Assembly: GCA_947493455.1 (NCBI GenBank)
Contig: CANLRB010000002.1
Coordinates: forward strand, 305,207-369,206
Source of the DNA: an uncultured Pseudoalteromonas sp.
Lineage (GTDB): Bacteria > Pseudomonadota > Gammaproteobacteria > Enterobacterales > Alteromonadaceae
Direction: 5' to 3'
DNA length: 64,000 nt
Shown: positions 18,809 to 25,695 of the stretch, one piece after another
Layout: each line of letters starts with the position of its first letter
Position numbering within the stretch: position 1 is the stretch's first letter
Notes under the pieces: generated by a model
Told to the model about the DNA's origin: nothing
The model's database searches: none
Seen by the model: the letters and a program-made list of their open reading frames with translations, nothing else
Made by a program: the position numbers and the translations under genes

Positions 18809-19543
18809 TTGCTTGCTGTAATTCGATTATTTTTGCTGGCCGCGTTTTTTTTGTTTAGCACTTTGTTTGGTCTTGTTATGTGTATTGTGCTGCCATTTAA
18901 CCGCGATAATGTGCATCGATGTGCACGTTGGTTTAGTTCAGTAAGTGTTATTTTAGGTGTGAAGCTTGACTTTAGACGACCTGAAAACTTCAATGAAAAT
19001 GAAGGTTATGTTTATGTCGCGAATCATCAAAATAACTATGACTTATTCACTATCACGAAGGCTGTTCCACGCAATACTGTGAGTGTCGGCAAAAAGAGCT
19101 TAAAGTGGATCCCATTTTTTGGTCAACTTTATTGGCTGTCAGGTAATATCCTAATTGACCGAGGCAATCGCTCAAAAGCCGCGGGCACGATAGGCAAAGC
19201 AGCTCAACGTATTAAAAATGAAAAGATTTCAATTTGGCTGTTTCCTGAGGGAACACGTAGCTATGGCCGCGGTTTATTACCATTTAAAACGGGGGCATTT
19301 CACACTGCAATGCAAGCTGACGCTGACGTTGTTCCTATCTGTATGTGTACGACTCATGATCAAATTAAATTAAACCGTTGGAATAATGGTACTGTTTATA
19401 TTGAAATGCTGGCGCCAATAAAATTGGATGAATCATTGAGTGCAAGGGAGAATGCAACACGTGTTCATGCTATTATGCAGGACAAAATTAATCAATTAGA
19501 TGCAAAAGTAGAGAGTGACAATGGAAGATTGGCGCGAAATTAG
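18809..19543 (+). CDS. plsC: 1-acyl-sn-glycerol-3-phosphate acyltransferase
   Basis: PlsC makes phosphatidic acid from lysophosphatidic acid at the inner membrane. The 244 residues have an N-terminal hydrophobic segment and the catalytic NHQNNYD (H-x4-D) near residue 71. The substrate-binding FPEGTRSYGRGLLPFKTGAF lies near residue 145. These blocks are nearly identical to E. coli PlsC. The start is TTG at 18809, supported by GGAG eight bases upstream; the nearby ATG at 18804 reads into a stop. The end overlaps rraB by 23 bp. Confidence 0.93.
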   Translation: MLAVIRLFLLAAFFLFSTLFGLVMCIVLPFNRDNVHRCARWFSSVSVILGVKLDFRRPENFNENEGYVYVANHQNNYDLFTITKAVPRNTVSVGKKSLKWIPFFGQLYWLSGNILIDRGNRSKAAGTIGKAAQRIKNEKISIWLFPEGTRSYGRGLLPFKTGAFHTAMQADADVVPICMCTTHDQIKLNRWNNGTVYIEMLAPIKLDESLSARENATRVHAIMQDKINQLDAKVESDNGRLARN

Positions 19544-19856
19544 CGAAGACATCGTAGGCTCATTGCTAGAAGATGGTTCAAACCCAGAGCCATTATACGA
19601 AGTAGAACATCACTTTGTGTGCGAAGATTTTGCCAAGCTTGAGCAAGCTGCATTAGCTGCGTTTAAACTCGGTTATGATGTGGAAGAGCCCGCCGAGTTA
19701 GAATTAGAAGATGGCGGTAAAATTTGGGGATTTGATGTTGTCGTAGAATCGGAACTTGATGTTGATGCCATCATGGAAGATGTTGAGAAGCTTGTTACCC
19801 TTGCTGATGAACACCAAGTCGAGTATGACGGTTGGGGTACATACTTCCAAGAATAA
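19521..19856 (+). CDS. rraB: ribonuclease E inhibitor RraB family protein
   Basis: A 111-residue acidic protein of the RraB (YjgD) family. RraB binds the C-terminal scaffold of RNase E and changes its mRNA decay activity. Matching blocks are EDGSNPEPLYEVEHHFVCED, AALAAFKLGYDVEEPAELEL and the C-terminal VEYDGWGTYF. It lacks the long acidic tail of the E. coli protein. The ATG at 19521 lies inside the plsC reading frame, so the two are probably translated together. Confidence 0.9.
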   Translation: MEDWREISEDIVGSLLEDGSNPEPLYEVEHHFVCEDFAKLEQAALAAFKLGYDVEEPAELELEDGGKIWGFDVVVESELDVDAIMEDVEKLVTLADEHQVEYDGWGTYFQE

Positions 19857-19860
19857 TTAG

Positions 19861-19888
19861 AAAAATGCAGCTTTAAGCTGCATTTTTT
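19861..19888. terminator. bidirectional terminator between rraB and a membrane gene
   Basis: A 27-bp palindrome, AAAAATGCAGCTT joined by one T to its complement, with A and T runs on both flanks. It serves rraB on the plus strand and the DUF3325-like gene on the minus strand, whose stop codon lies inside it. Confidence 0.9.
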
Positions 19889-20181
19889 ATCGTCGGAGAA
19901 ATACGTAATGAAGCGAGCCTTTTAATAAATTTCGCTAAATACATTACGAGTGATATTACGCCGATACAGGTGAGCCAATATAGCGTTCCGGCCGCAACAC
20001 CATTGGGAACAGAAAACGAAATAAGCGACAGTGATGCACAAATAATAGTGACTAACCAGTATAGGCTAATAGGGTTGCTATTTGTTGCATGGTTTCCAGC
20101 AACACACTGGTGACTAAAGGCAAAACTCGTACTCGCAGTGAGTGCACATATAATAGCAAAAGCAAACATTCCTATCTCCAT
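19873..20181 (-). CDS. small membrane protein, DUF3325-like
   Basis: A 102-residue protein with three hydrophobic segments: the N terminus MFAFAIICALTASTSFAF, a middle LYWLVTIICASLSLISF and a C-terminal LYWLTCIGVISLVMYLA. The pattern resembles DUF3325 proteins, which often sit beside siderophore receptor and PepSY genes. The assignment is weak because the sequence is short. The ATG at 20181 follows GGAG by six bases. A Fur-like palindrome about 75 bp upstream would fit an iron-linked role. No receptor or exporter partner is adjacent. Confidence 0.5.
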   Translation of the reverse strand: MEIGMFAFAIICALTASTSFAFSHQCVAGNHATNSNPISLYWLVTIICASLSLISFSVPNGVAAGTLYWLTCIGVISLVMYLAKFIKRLASLRISPTIKNAA

Positions 20182-20251
20182 TGTATTCTCCAAAGCTTAT
20201 TTTGAGTAACTTTTCGACAAGTGTAAAAAAAATGTACCTCGCAGTCAATCT

Positions 20252-20272
20252 AAGTGATAATTATTATCAGTT
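20252..20272. promoter_or_regulatory. Fur-box-like palindrome
   Basis: The 13-base core GATAATTATTATC at 20256-20268 is a perfect palindrome. The symmetry extends to 21 bases with one mismatched pair. It resembles the Fur consensus GATAATGATAATCATTATC. It lies between the divergent DUF3325-like gene and the decayed solute-binding gene. A second partial match, GATAATGAT, is at 20363-20371. Binding by Fur is inference. Confidence 0.5.
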
Positions 20273-20370
20273 GTTTTTTTGGGCGTTGCTATTGCAGGTT
20301 AGTTAAGTAACGGCTTTACTTTGACTTAAGAGCTTTTAGCAAATGAGATTCGTACTCGCATCGATAATGA

Positions 20371-21103
20371 TTTAAAAATAAAACTTGGTATATTTTGTAT
20401 TTGCTGCTCTTTTCTCGTTTTGTTGTAGGCGTTGAATTTCCACAACATCTTATTCTGACAACCCATAACTTGGCGCCGTACGGAAGTTTTTTTGTTCAAG
20501 CTGATAATGAGATAAATCAGGTAGCGGATAAACGTTTTCGTGGCGTGGCAGTAGATGTTGTGCGCTGTGCTCTCGCGACTCTTAATATTGAGTATACAAT
20601 TAATGTGATGCCGTGGGGACGAGCGCAGGCACAAGTAAAAAAATGGTTTTTTTGCTGCATCTAAAAATTCACAACGGGACCAGTTTGCAACACTTTCTTC
20701 TGAAATTACGGAACAAATTTGGATTTGCTATTACATTGTTAAAAACATATAGCCAAATTCCGCCGCGCTTAAATCCCTGGGCCTCGTTTCGAGTTTTAAT
20801 GGCGCGAATATGTTGCTTTGGCTTAAAGAGAACAATTATCGTGTCATTGCGAATCCACCAACGTCAAGCCACTTGTTTAATATGTTACTTAAGGGAAGAG
20901 TCGACGCAATATTAGCGAATAATTTGGTTATGGAGGAATTAATGGCTAAGCAAGGCAGCGCAGCGAAAGTTTATTCTGCCGAATTAAAAAATAAACCATT
21001 AGGGGTCTATCTTAGCAACTCACTAAACAATAAATTTCCGCAGTTTTTACCTCAGTTTAACGCGGCAGTCGTCCATTGCCGCGCTATGGTTAAGCTAAAA
21101 TAA
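20371..21103 (+). pseudogene. decayed periplasmic substrate-binding protein (SBP_bac_3-like)
   Basis: The reading frame begins with a signal-peptide-like stretch (YLLLFSRFVVGVEF). It continues as LTTHNLAPYGSFF and GVAVDVVRCALATLNIEYTI, as in family-3 solute-binding-domain proteins. At a run of seven A (20637-20643) the frame is lost. Removing one base restores NGFFAASKNSQRDQFATLSS in the other frame. That frame then meets an in-frame TAG at 20750-20752 before continuing intact to the stop at 21103. Two separate lesions make this a pseudogene rather than a sequencing slip alone. The start codon is unclear (possibly TTG at 20395). Confidence 0.75.
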
Positions 21104-22247
21104 TATGCGGAATAAAGCGTGATGTATCTTGCGTGATCGGACTGTTGTCTTCGCGAATAGTGATGCCACAGCTTTGGTGTCCCACCACCCAGCTGCCAAT
21201 CAGTGTATGATTACCAGAAAATACTGGCAGTGGCGCCAGTGCCTGCACTATATAGCCTTCGCTACCGTAACTGCCCGAACTATGGACGCGTCCCTTATTA
21301 GGGTGATGCCAAGTAATATTAGCGCCCTCGCGCGAAAAAATGGGCTTTTGCACATACCCATTTTCAAGTCCGTCTCCTTCTTGCCCTACAAAGTAGCTTG
21401 GCAATAAGTTCGGGTGTCCAGGAAACATTTGCCAAAGGAGTGGCAGCATTGCTTTGTTTGACAGAATGCTTTTCCACTCAGGTTCGATAAAGCGGGTATG
21501 GGTTGTGTTGATATATCGGCCGAATTCATCGCTAAACATATCTTCCCATGGGTATAGCTTAAAAATATGATTAATCGGCCTATCTTCAGGATCAGTAAGT
21601 TGCCCTTTATCATCGACGCCAATATGCTCGATTGCAAAAAGCGCGGTTGCTAACCCTGCTTGGTATGCACAATCTTGCAAATAGGTCACTGTACCTTTGT
21701 CTTCAATCGAGTCTTGGCTATAGCAAAAATTGAGTTGCTGCTTGATGTCTAACTGCGAAAACCGCTCGATGAGTGCTTCTTGAATACTATTAAATTGGTC
21801 AGCTTGGCGAGGGAGTTCACCTCTATCGACTTGTTGTTCGAGCCACAACCATTGAAAGAACGCCGCTTCATAAATGCTGGTTGGTGTGTCTGCGTTATAT
21901 TCCAATAGTTTGGCCGGGTTTTTGCCGTCGTAGCTAAAATCCATACGGCCATATAGGCTAGGCTCTTTTTGTCGCCAACTATTTCTAATTAGGTCCCAAT
22001 AGGGTTCGGGTAGTGCAAATTGTTGCAGTAGTGATTCACTGTTAACCACTTTATCAACAAGTTCTAAGCACATTTGCTCCAGTTCGTTGGTTGGATCTTC
22101 GATATCTCGTTCAATTTGATTGAGTGTAAACTGGTAGTAAGCGCTTTCATCCCAATAGATGTCTCCATCGATGGTAGCAAATTCAAAACCAAACTGTTTT
22201 GCTTGTTGTTTTAGGTCGGGACGAATACGACTATCACGACGAAACAT
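21090..22247 (-). CDS. ATP-grasp glutathionylspermidine synthase family protein (YgiC/YjfC type)
   Basis: A 385-residue protein of the GSP_synth family, an ATP-grasp ligase fold. Visible blocks are AYYQFTLNQIERDIEDPTNE, SLYGRMDFSYDGKNPAKLLEYNADTPTS, the metal/ATP region FKLYPWEDMF and the C-terminal YVQKPIFSREGANITW. Length and blocks match E. coli YgiC/YjfC, which have the synthetase domain but no amidase. The substrate of these proteins is not established. It is the last gene of a minus-strand cluster with DUF1190 and DUF350 genes, the arrangement of E. coli yjfL-yjfM-yjfC. Its end overlaps the decayed gene by 14 bp. Confidence 0.88.
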   Translation of the reverse strand: MFRRDSRIRPDLKQQAKQFGFEFATIDGDIYWDESAYYQFTLNQIERDIEDPTNELEQMCLELVDKVVNSESLLQQFALPEPYWDLIRNSWRQKEPSLYGRMDFSYDGKNPAKLLEYNADTPTSIYEAAFFQWLWLEQQVDRGELPRQADQFNSIQEALIERFSQLDIKQQLNFCYSQDSIEDKGTVTYLQDCAYQAGLATALFAIEHIGVDDKGQLTDPEDRPINHIFKLYPWEDMFSDEFGRYINTTHTRFIEPEWKSILSNKAMLPLLWQMFPGHPNLLPSYFVGQEGDGLENGYVQKPIFSREGANITWHHPNKGRVHSSGSYGSEGYIVQALAPLPVFSGNHTLIGSWVVGHQSCGITIREDNSPITQDTSRFIPHIILA

Positions 22248-22270
22248 AGTTCTTTATCCTAAATTTAATA

Positions 22271-22289
22271 AGGGCACCATATGTGCCCT
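22271..22289 (-). terminator. weak hairpin between DUF1190 and ATP-grasp genes
   Basis: A 7-bp stem AGGGCAC / GTGCCCT with a 5-base loop is followed on the minus strand by TATTAAATTT. The T run is poor, so it may only partly terminate or may stabilise the upstream transcript. Confidence 0.4.
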
Positions 22290-22301
22290 CAGATTGCTCA
22301 T

Positions 22302-22910
22302 TTAGCCGCCAAAGCTACTGCGAGACGAAGCTCGTGAACCAAATCCGCCGCGAGAGGTTGTTTTTGTTTTAGGTTTGCTTGTGTATTTAACACGTGATTT
22401 CTTAACTAATGTAGGACCTTTCGTTCGCGTTGAACCAATATATTGGTTATTGGCATTACGATAACTAAAGAAATCATCTTTTGCGCGGTATAAAGGTTTA
22501 CTGCCACCAAAGTATTTTCCACCATAAGAGGCGTATTTTTTACGCTTTTTCTTTTTCGCGTAATCGAACCCTTCGTCAATGGCTTCTTCGACCGCTTCGG
22601 CCACAACAGCCAGCATAAACCCGGCCATTATTGGACGCCATATTGAGCTATCAACCGGATCGGCTTCACATTGGTCGTAACCAAAGTCGCTTTCGCATAA
22701 TCGTTCTTGGCCGTATTTAGGTGACTCTAAATAATGATTTTGCAGTGCTACACGGTATTGGCTATCACACTCTTCTTCAGCAACGCCGAAGCGCATGCAT
22801 TCATCTACGTCCTTAAATAGTAATGCGGACTCATCACTATCGCCACAACCTTGCAAACTTGCCGTCGCACCGAGCATGAGTGTTAGTTTTAACTTATTAG
22901 TGCGTTTCAT
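22302..22910 (-). CDS. DUF1190 (YgiB/YjfM type) lipoprotein-like protein
   Basis: A 202-residue protein with an N-terminal signal and a lipobox-like ATASLQGC-G near residue 22, so it is likely a lipoprotein. It has paired cysteines in VDECMRFGVAEEECD and LCESDFGYDQCEAD, typical of DUF1190. A hydrophobic stretch (PIMAGFMLAVVAEAVEEAI) follows. The tail is rich in Ser, Gly and Arg and ends RGGFGSRASSRSSFGG. The ATG at 22910 is preceded by a strong AGGAGG. It lies 8 bp after the DUF350 gene. The function is unknown. Confidence 0.85.
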   Translation of the reverse strand: MKRTNKLKLTLMLGATASLQGCGDSDESALLFKDVDECMRFGVAEEECDSQYRVALQNHYLESPKYGQERLCESDFGYDQCEADPVDSSIWRPIMAGFMLAVVAEAVEEAIDEGFDYAKKKKRKKYASYGGKYFGGSKPLYRAKDDFFSYRNANNQYIGSTRTKGPTLVKKSRVKYTSKPKTKTTSRGGFGSRASSRSSFGG

Positions 22911-22918
22911 AGCGCCTC

Positions 22919-23323
22919 CTAATAAGTCATACAAGCGGCATTAAGAATACCTGTCGTTAACGATGCAACAGCTAAAAAGAGTCCGGCGCTCATCTCATCA
23001 TTATTGATGCGTTCAGATAGTTTAGGCATATAGAGTTTTGCTGCGAAAAACGTAACAAGCTGCATAACGCCCGCAATTAAACCCCAAATTGCAAAATCAA
23101 TGAGGTCAACCGAGTTAATCGCCGCGCTAGCAATAGGCAAGGTAAAGCCAAGGAATGCGCCGCTAAATGCAACGGCAGCTGCGCGGTTATTTTGCTTCAT
23201 TAAGCTCCATTCGCAATGTGGAGTAACCAGTGTATATATAAATAGAAAAGCCAAAATAAGTGCGTAGCCAAGTGCAAAGTAGCTGATAAAAGGAATAAAA
23301 CCAGCCAATGAATCCATTACCAT
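22919..23323 (-). CDS. DUF350 (UPF0719, YjfL type) membrane protein
   Basis: A 134-residue protein with four predicted transmembrane segments: FISYFALGYALILAFLFIYTLV, AAVAFSGAFLGFTLPIASAA, LIDFAIWGLIAGVMQLVTFF and MSAGLFLAVASLTTGILNA. The NNRAAAVAFSGAFLGF and NDEMSAGLFLA motifs fit DUF350. It is in a tight minus-strand cluster with DUF1190 and the ATP-grasp gene, matching the E. coli yjf operon order. The function is unknown. Confidence 0.85.
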   Translation of the reverse strand: MVMDSLAGFIPFISYFALGYALILAFLFIYTLVTPHCEWSLMKQNNRAAAVAFSGAFLGFTLPIASAAINSVDLIDFAIWGLIAGVMQLVTFFAAKLYMPKLSERINNDEMSAGLFLAVASLTTGILNAACMTY

Positions 23324-23355
23324 TGTTATAATTCTCCAAGGTTATATTTATATGT

Positions 23356-23724
23356 TTAGTTGTCGACCGGGTGAGATAAGTGCTCGAGTTCCCTGTTTAA
23401 TAAATCGGAATCTCCTACGTTGAGCTCGATCATGCGTTTCAAATGGGTTGCACTGTCGATATCAATTTGTTCACACAATAAGCCTAAATGACCTTCTTCT
23501 TCATGTGTTACCCGAGTGTCCATTGCTATCGTAACATCACTTTCGTCAAGAGTGAATTTTAACGTGACAGCAGTCACTTGGTCAGAACGCCAATTATCGG
23601 GCTTTGCCACAAGCGCCCCTTTTAACGAGAGGTCAATTAAACTCGAAGTCCAAATATTGCCTTGATGTGATAATTGCGCTGGGGTCGAAAATATAATTCG
23701 CGTAAAATTGCGTCTTTCTTTCAT
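23356..23724 (-). CDS. PilZ domain protein
   Basis: A 122-residue protein made up mostly of a PilZ domain, a cyclic di-GMP receptor. The N-terminal RRNFTR motif (R-x3-R) and the following LIDLSLKGALVAKP (D-x-S-x2-G) are the two ligand-binding elements. It lies 32 bp upstream of the DUF350 gene on the same strand, so it may be the first gene of that operon and could link it to c-di-GMP. That link is inference. Confidence 0.85.
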   Translation of the reverse strand: MKERRNFTRIIFSTPAQLSHQGNIWTSSLIDLSLKGALVAKPDNWRSDQVTAVTLKFTLDESDVTIAMDTRVTHEEEGHLGLLCEQIDIDSATHLKRMIELNVGDSDLLNRELEHLSHPVDN

Positions 23725-23824
23725 TTTTATCGCTCATATTGTAAGTCCATACTTAAGCATAGCGGCTTTTCTAAATTGTTCATATTACGAAAAATAAATA
23801 ATATGTACTCATGAAAGTAAAACA

Positions 23825-23852
23825 ATAAAAAAGCCCTGGCGATGCAGGGCTT
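23825..23852 (-). terminator. Rho-independent terminator of ettA
   Basis: An 8-bp stem AAGCCCTG / CAGGGCTT with a 6-base loop is followed on the minus strand by TTTTATT, 28 bp after the ettA stop. Confidence 0.88.
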
Positions 23853-23880
23853 GAAAAGGTTATTTTATCTATCGAATAAG

Positions 23881-25554
23881 TTATCCGATTTTTTTGTATT
23901 TGATTCGCTTAGGTTGCGCTGCTTCTGCACCAAGCGTTTTCTTTAGCCAAGCTTCATATTCAGTATAGTTACCTTCGTAAAAGTTAACTTGGCCTTCATC
24001 GCGGTAGTCAAGAATATGCGTTGCAATTCGGTCCAAGAACCAACGGTCATGGGAAATACACATAACACAGCCTGGGAATTCCAAGATTGCATTTTCAAGT
24101 GCACGCAAGGTTTCAACGTCGAGATCATTGGTAGGCTCATCCAGTAAGATCATATTGCCACCCGCTTTTAATAATTTAGCTAGGTGTAATCGATTGCGCT
24201 CACCGCCTGAAAGATCTTTGACGAATTTTTGTTGGTCATTGCCTTTGAAGTTAAAGCGTGACACATATGCACGGCTTGGAATTTCAAAGTTGCCAATCTT
24301 CAGGATATCTTGACCTTGAGAGAGCTCTTGGAATACTGTATTTGAATCATCTAAGTCATCACGGAACTGATCAACTGTAGCAAGCTCAACGGTATCACCG
24401 AGTTCAAATGAACCCGCATCTGGCGTTTCTTGACCACTCAGCATACGGAATAAGGTTGACTTACCCGCACCGTTTGCGCCGATAATACCAACAATGGCCC
24501 CCTTGGGTACGGCAAAGCTTAAATCGTCAATTAAAACGCGATCGCCATAGCCTTTTTTGATATTCGTTACTTCTAATACTTTATCACCTAAGCGCGGGCC
24601 AGGTGGAATAAAGAGCTCGTTGGTTTCATTACGCTTTTGGTAATCTGATTGCTGTAATTCAGAAAACTGGGCCATACGTGCTTTTGATTTAGCTTGGCGA
24701 CCTTTGGGATTTGAACGTACCCATTCAAGTTCTTGCGCAATTGATTTTTGACGTGCTTTTTCAGACTTTTCTTCTTGTTTAAGGCGAATGTCTTTTTGTT
24801 CAAGCCAAGAAGAGTAGTTGCCTTCCCAAGGGATCCCTTCGCCGCGGTCAAGTTCTAAGATCCAACCTGCAACATTATCAAGGAAGTAGCGGTCGTGGGT
24901 AATCGCAACGACGGTGCCTTCGTAATCATGTAGGAAACGCTCTAACCAGGCAACCGATTCAGCATCAAGGTGGTTGGTTGGCTCATCAAGTAGCAACATG
25001 TCTGGCTTTTCGAGTAACAGGCGACAAATCGCAACACGGCGGCGCTCACCCCCTGATAGCACTGAGATTTTTGCATCCCATTCTGGTAAACGTAACGCAT
25101 CTGCGGCACGTTCTAGCGCGTTATCAAGATTGTGACCATCATGCGCTTGAATGATTGCTTCAAGTTGACCTTGCTCCTTGGCTAATGCGTCAAAATCGGC
25201 ATCTTCCATCGCGTACTCAGCGTAGACTTCGTCTAGTCGCGACAGTGCATTTTTAACTTCTGAAACCGCTTCTTCAACAACTTCGCGAACTGTTTTTGAT
25301 TCGTCAAGTTGAGGTTCTTGCGGTAAATAACCAATTTTTGTATCAGGAAAAGCGCGCGCCTCACCTTCAAACTCAGTATCAACGCCCGCCATAATGCGAA
25401 GTAGCGTTGATTTACCCGCACCGTTTAAACCAAGTACACCAATTTTGGCTCCTGGGAAAAACGACAGTGAAATATCTTTTAAAATTGTGCGCTTAGGCGG
25501 TACAACCTTGCTTACGCGGTGCATTGAAAAGATAAACTTATCCGGCAATGGCAT
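23881..25554 (-). CDS. ettA: energy-dependent translational throttle protein EttA (ABC-F)
   Basis: A 557-residue ABC-F ATPase that binds the ribosomal E site and gates the first elongation steps according to the ATP/ADP ratio. There are two nucleotide-binding domains. Walker A GLNGAGKST and signature LSGGERRR are in the first; GANGAGKST and LSGGERNR are in the second. The arm and linker with ELEWVRSNPKGRQAKSKARM lies between them. I chose the ATG at 25554 (MPLPDKFIFSMHRVSKVVPP), which matches the family start and length. A longer in-frame start at 25626 would add 24 residues not found in homologues. Confidence 0.94.
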   Translation of the reverse strand: MPLPDKFIFSMHRVSKVVPPKRTILKDISLSFFPGAKIGVLGLNGAGKSTLLRIMAGVDTEFEGEARAFPDTKIGYLPQEPQLDESKTVREVVEEAVSEVKNALSRLDEVYAEYAMEDADFDALAKEQGQLEAIIQAHDGHNLDNALERAADALRLPEWDAKISVLSGGERRRVAICRLLLEKPDMLLLDEPTNHLDAESVAWLERFLHDYEGTVVAITHDRYFLDNVAGWILELDRGEGIPWEGNYSSWLEQKDIRLKQEEKSEKARQKSIAQELEWVRSNPKGRQAKSKARMAQFSELQQSDYQKRNETNELFIPPGPRLGDKVLEVTNIKKGYGDRVLIDDLSFAVPKGAIVGIIGANGAGKSTLFRMLSGQETPDAGSFELGDTVELATVDQFRDDLDDSNTVFQELSQGQDILKIGNFEIPSRAYVSRFNFKGNDQQKFVKDLSGGERNRLHLAKLLKAGGNMILLDEPTNDLDVETLRALENAILEFPGCVMCISHDRWFLDRIATHILDYRDEGQVNFYEGNYTEYEAWLKKTLGAEAAQPKRIKYKKIG

Positions 25555-25640
25555 GGAAAACCCTTTTATAAAATATGTAAGGAAATTAATGTAAGATATT
25601 GTAGAAGAACTCGATACAGCCAGCAACCGTTTAAGTCATT

Positions 25641-25676
25641 AGATAAAAACAAGGCGCATCTAAATGAGATGCGCCT
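25641..25676 (-). terminator. Rho-independent terminator of the large Ig-repeat gene
   Basis: A 10-bp stem AGGCGCATCT / AGATGCGCCT with a 5-base loop is followed on the minus strand by TTGTTTTTATCT, about 20 bp after the gene's stop. Confidence 0.88.
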
Positions 25677-25695
25677 GTCAGTTTTGAAAAGGTTT

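Noticed and set aside
20326-20634. A 102-codon minus-strand reading frame.
   Set aside because: It lies opposite the decayed solute-binding gene and has no family match. The plus-strand protein signal explains the region.
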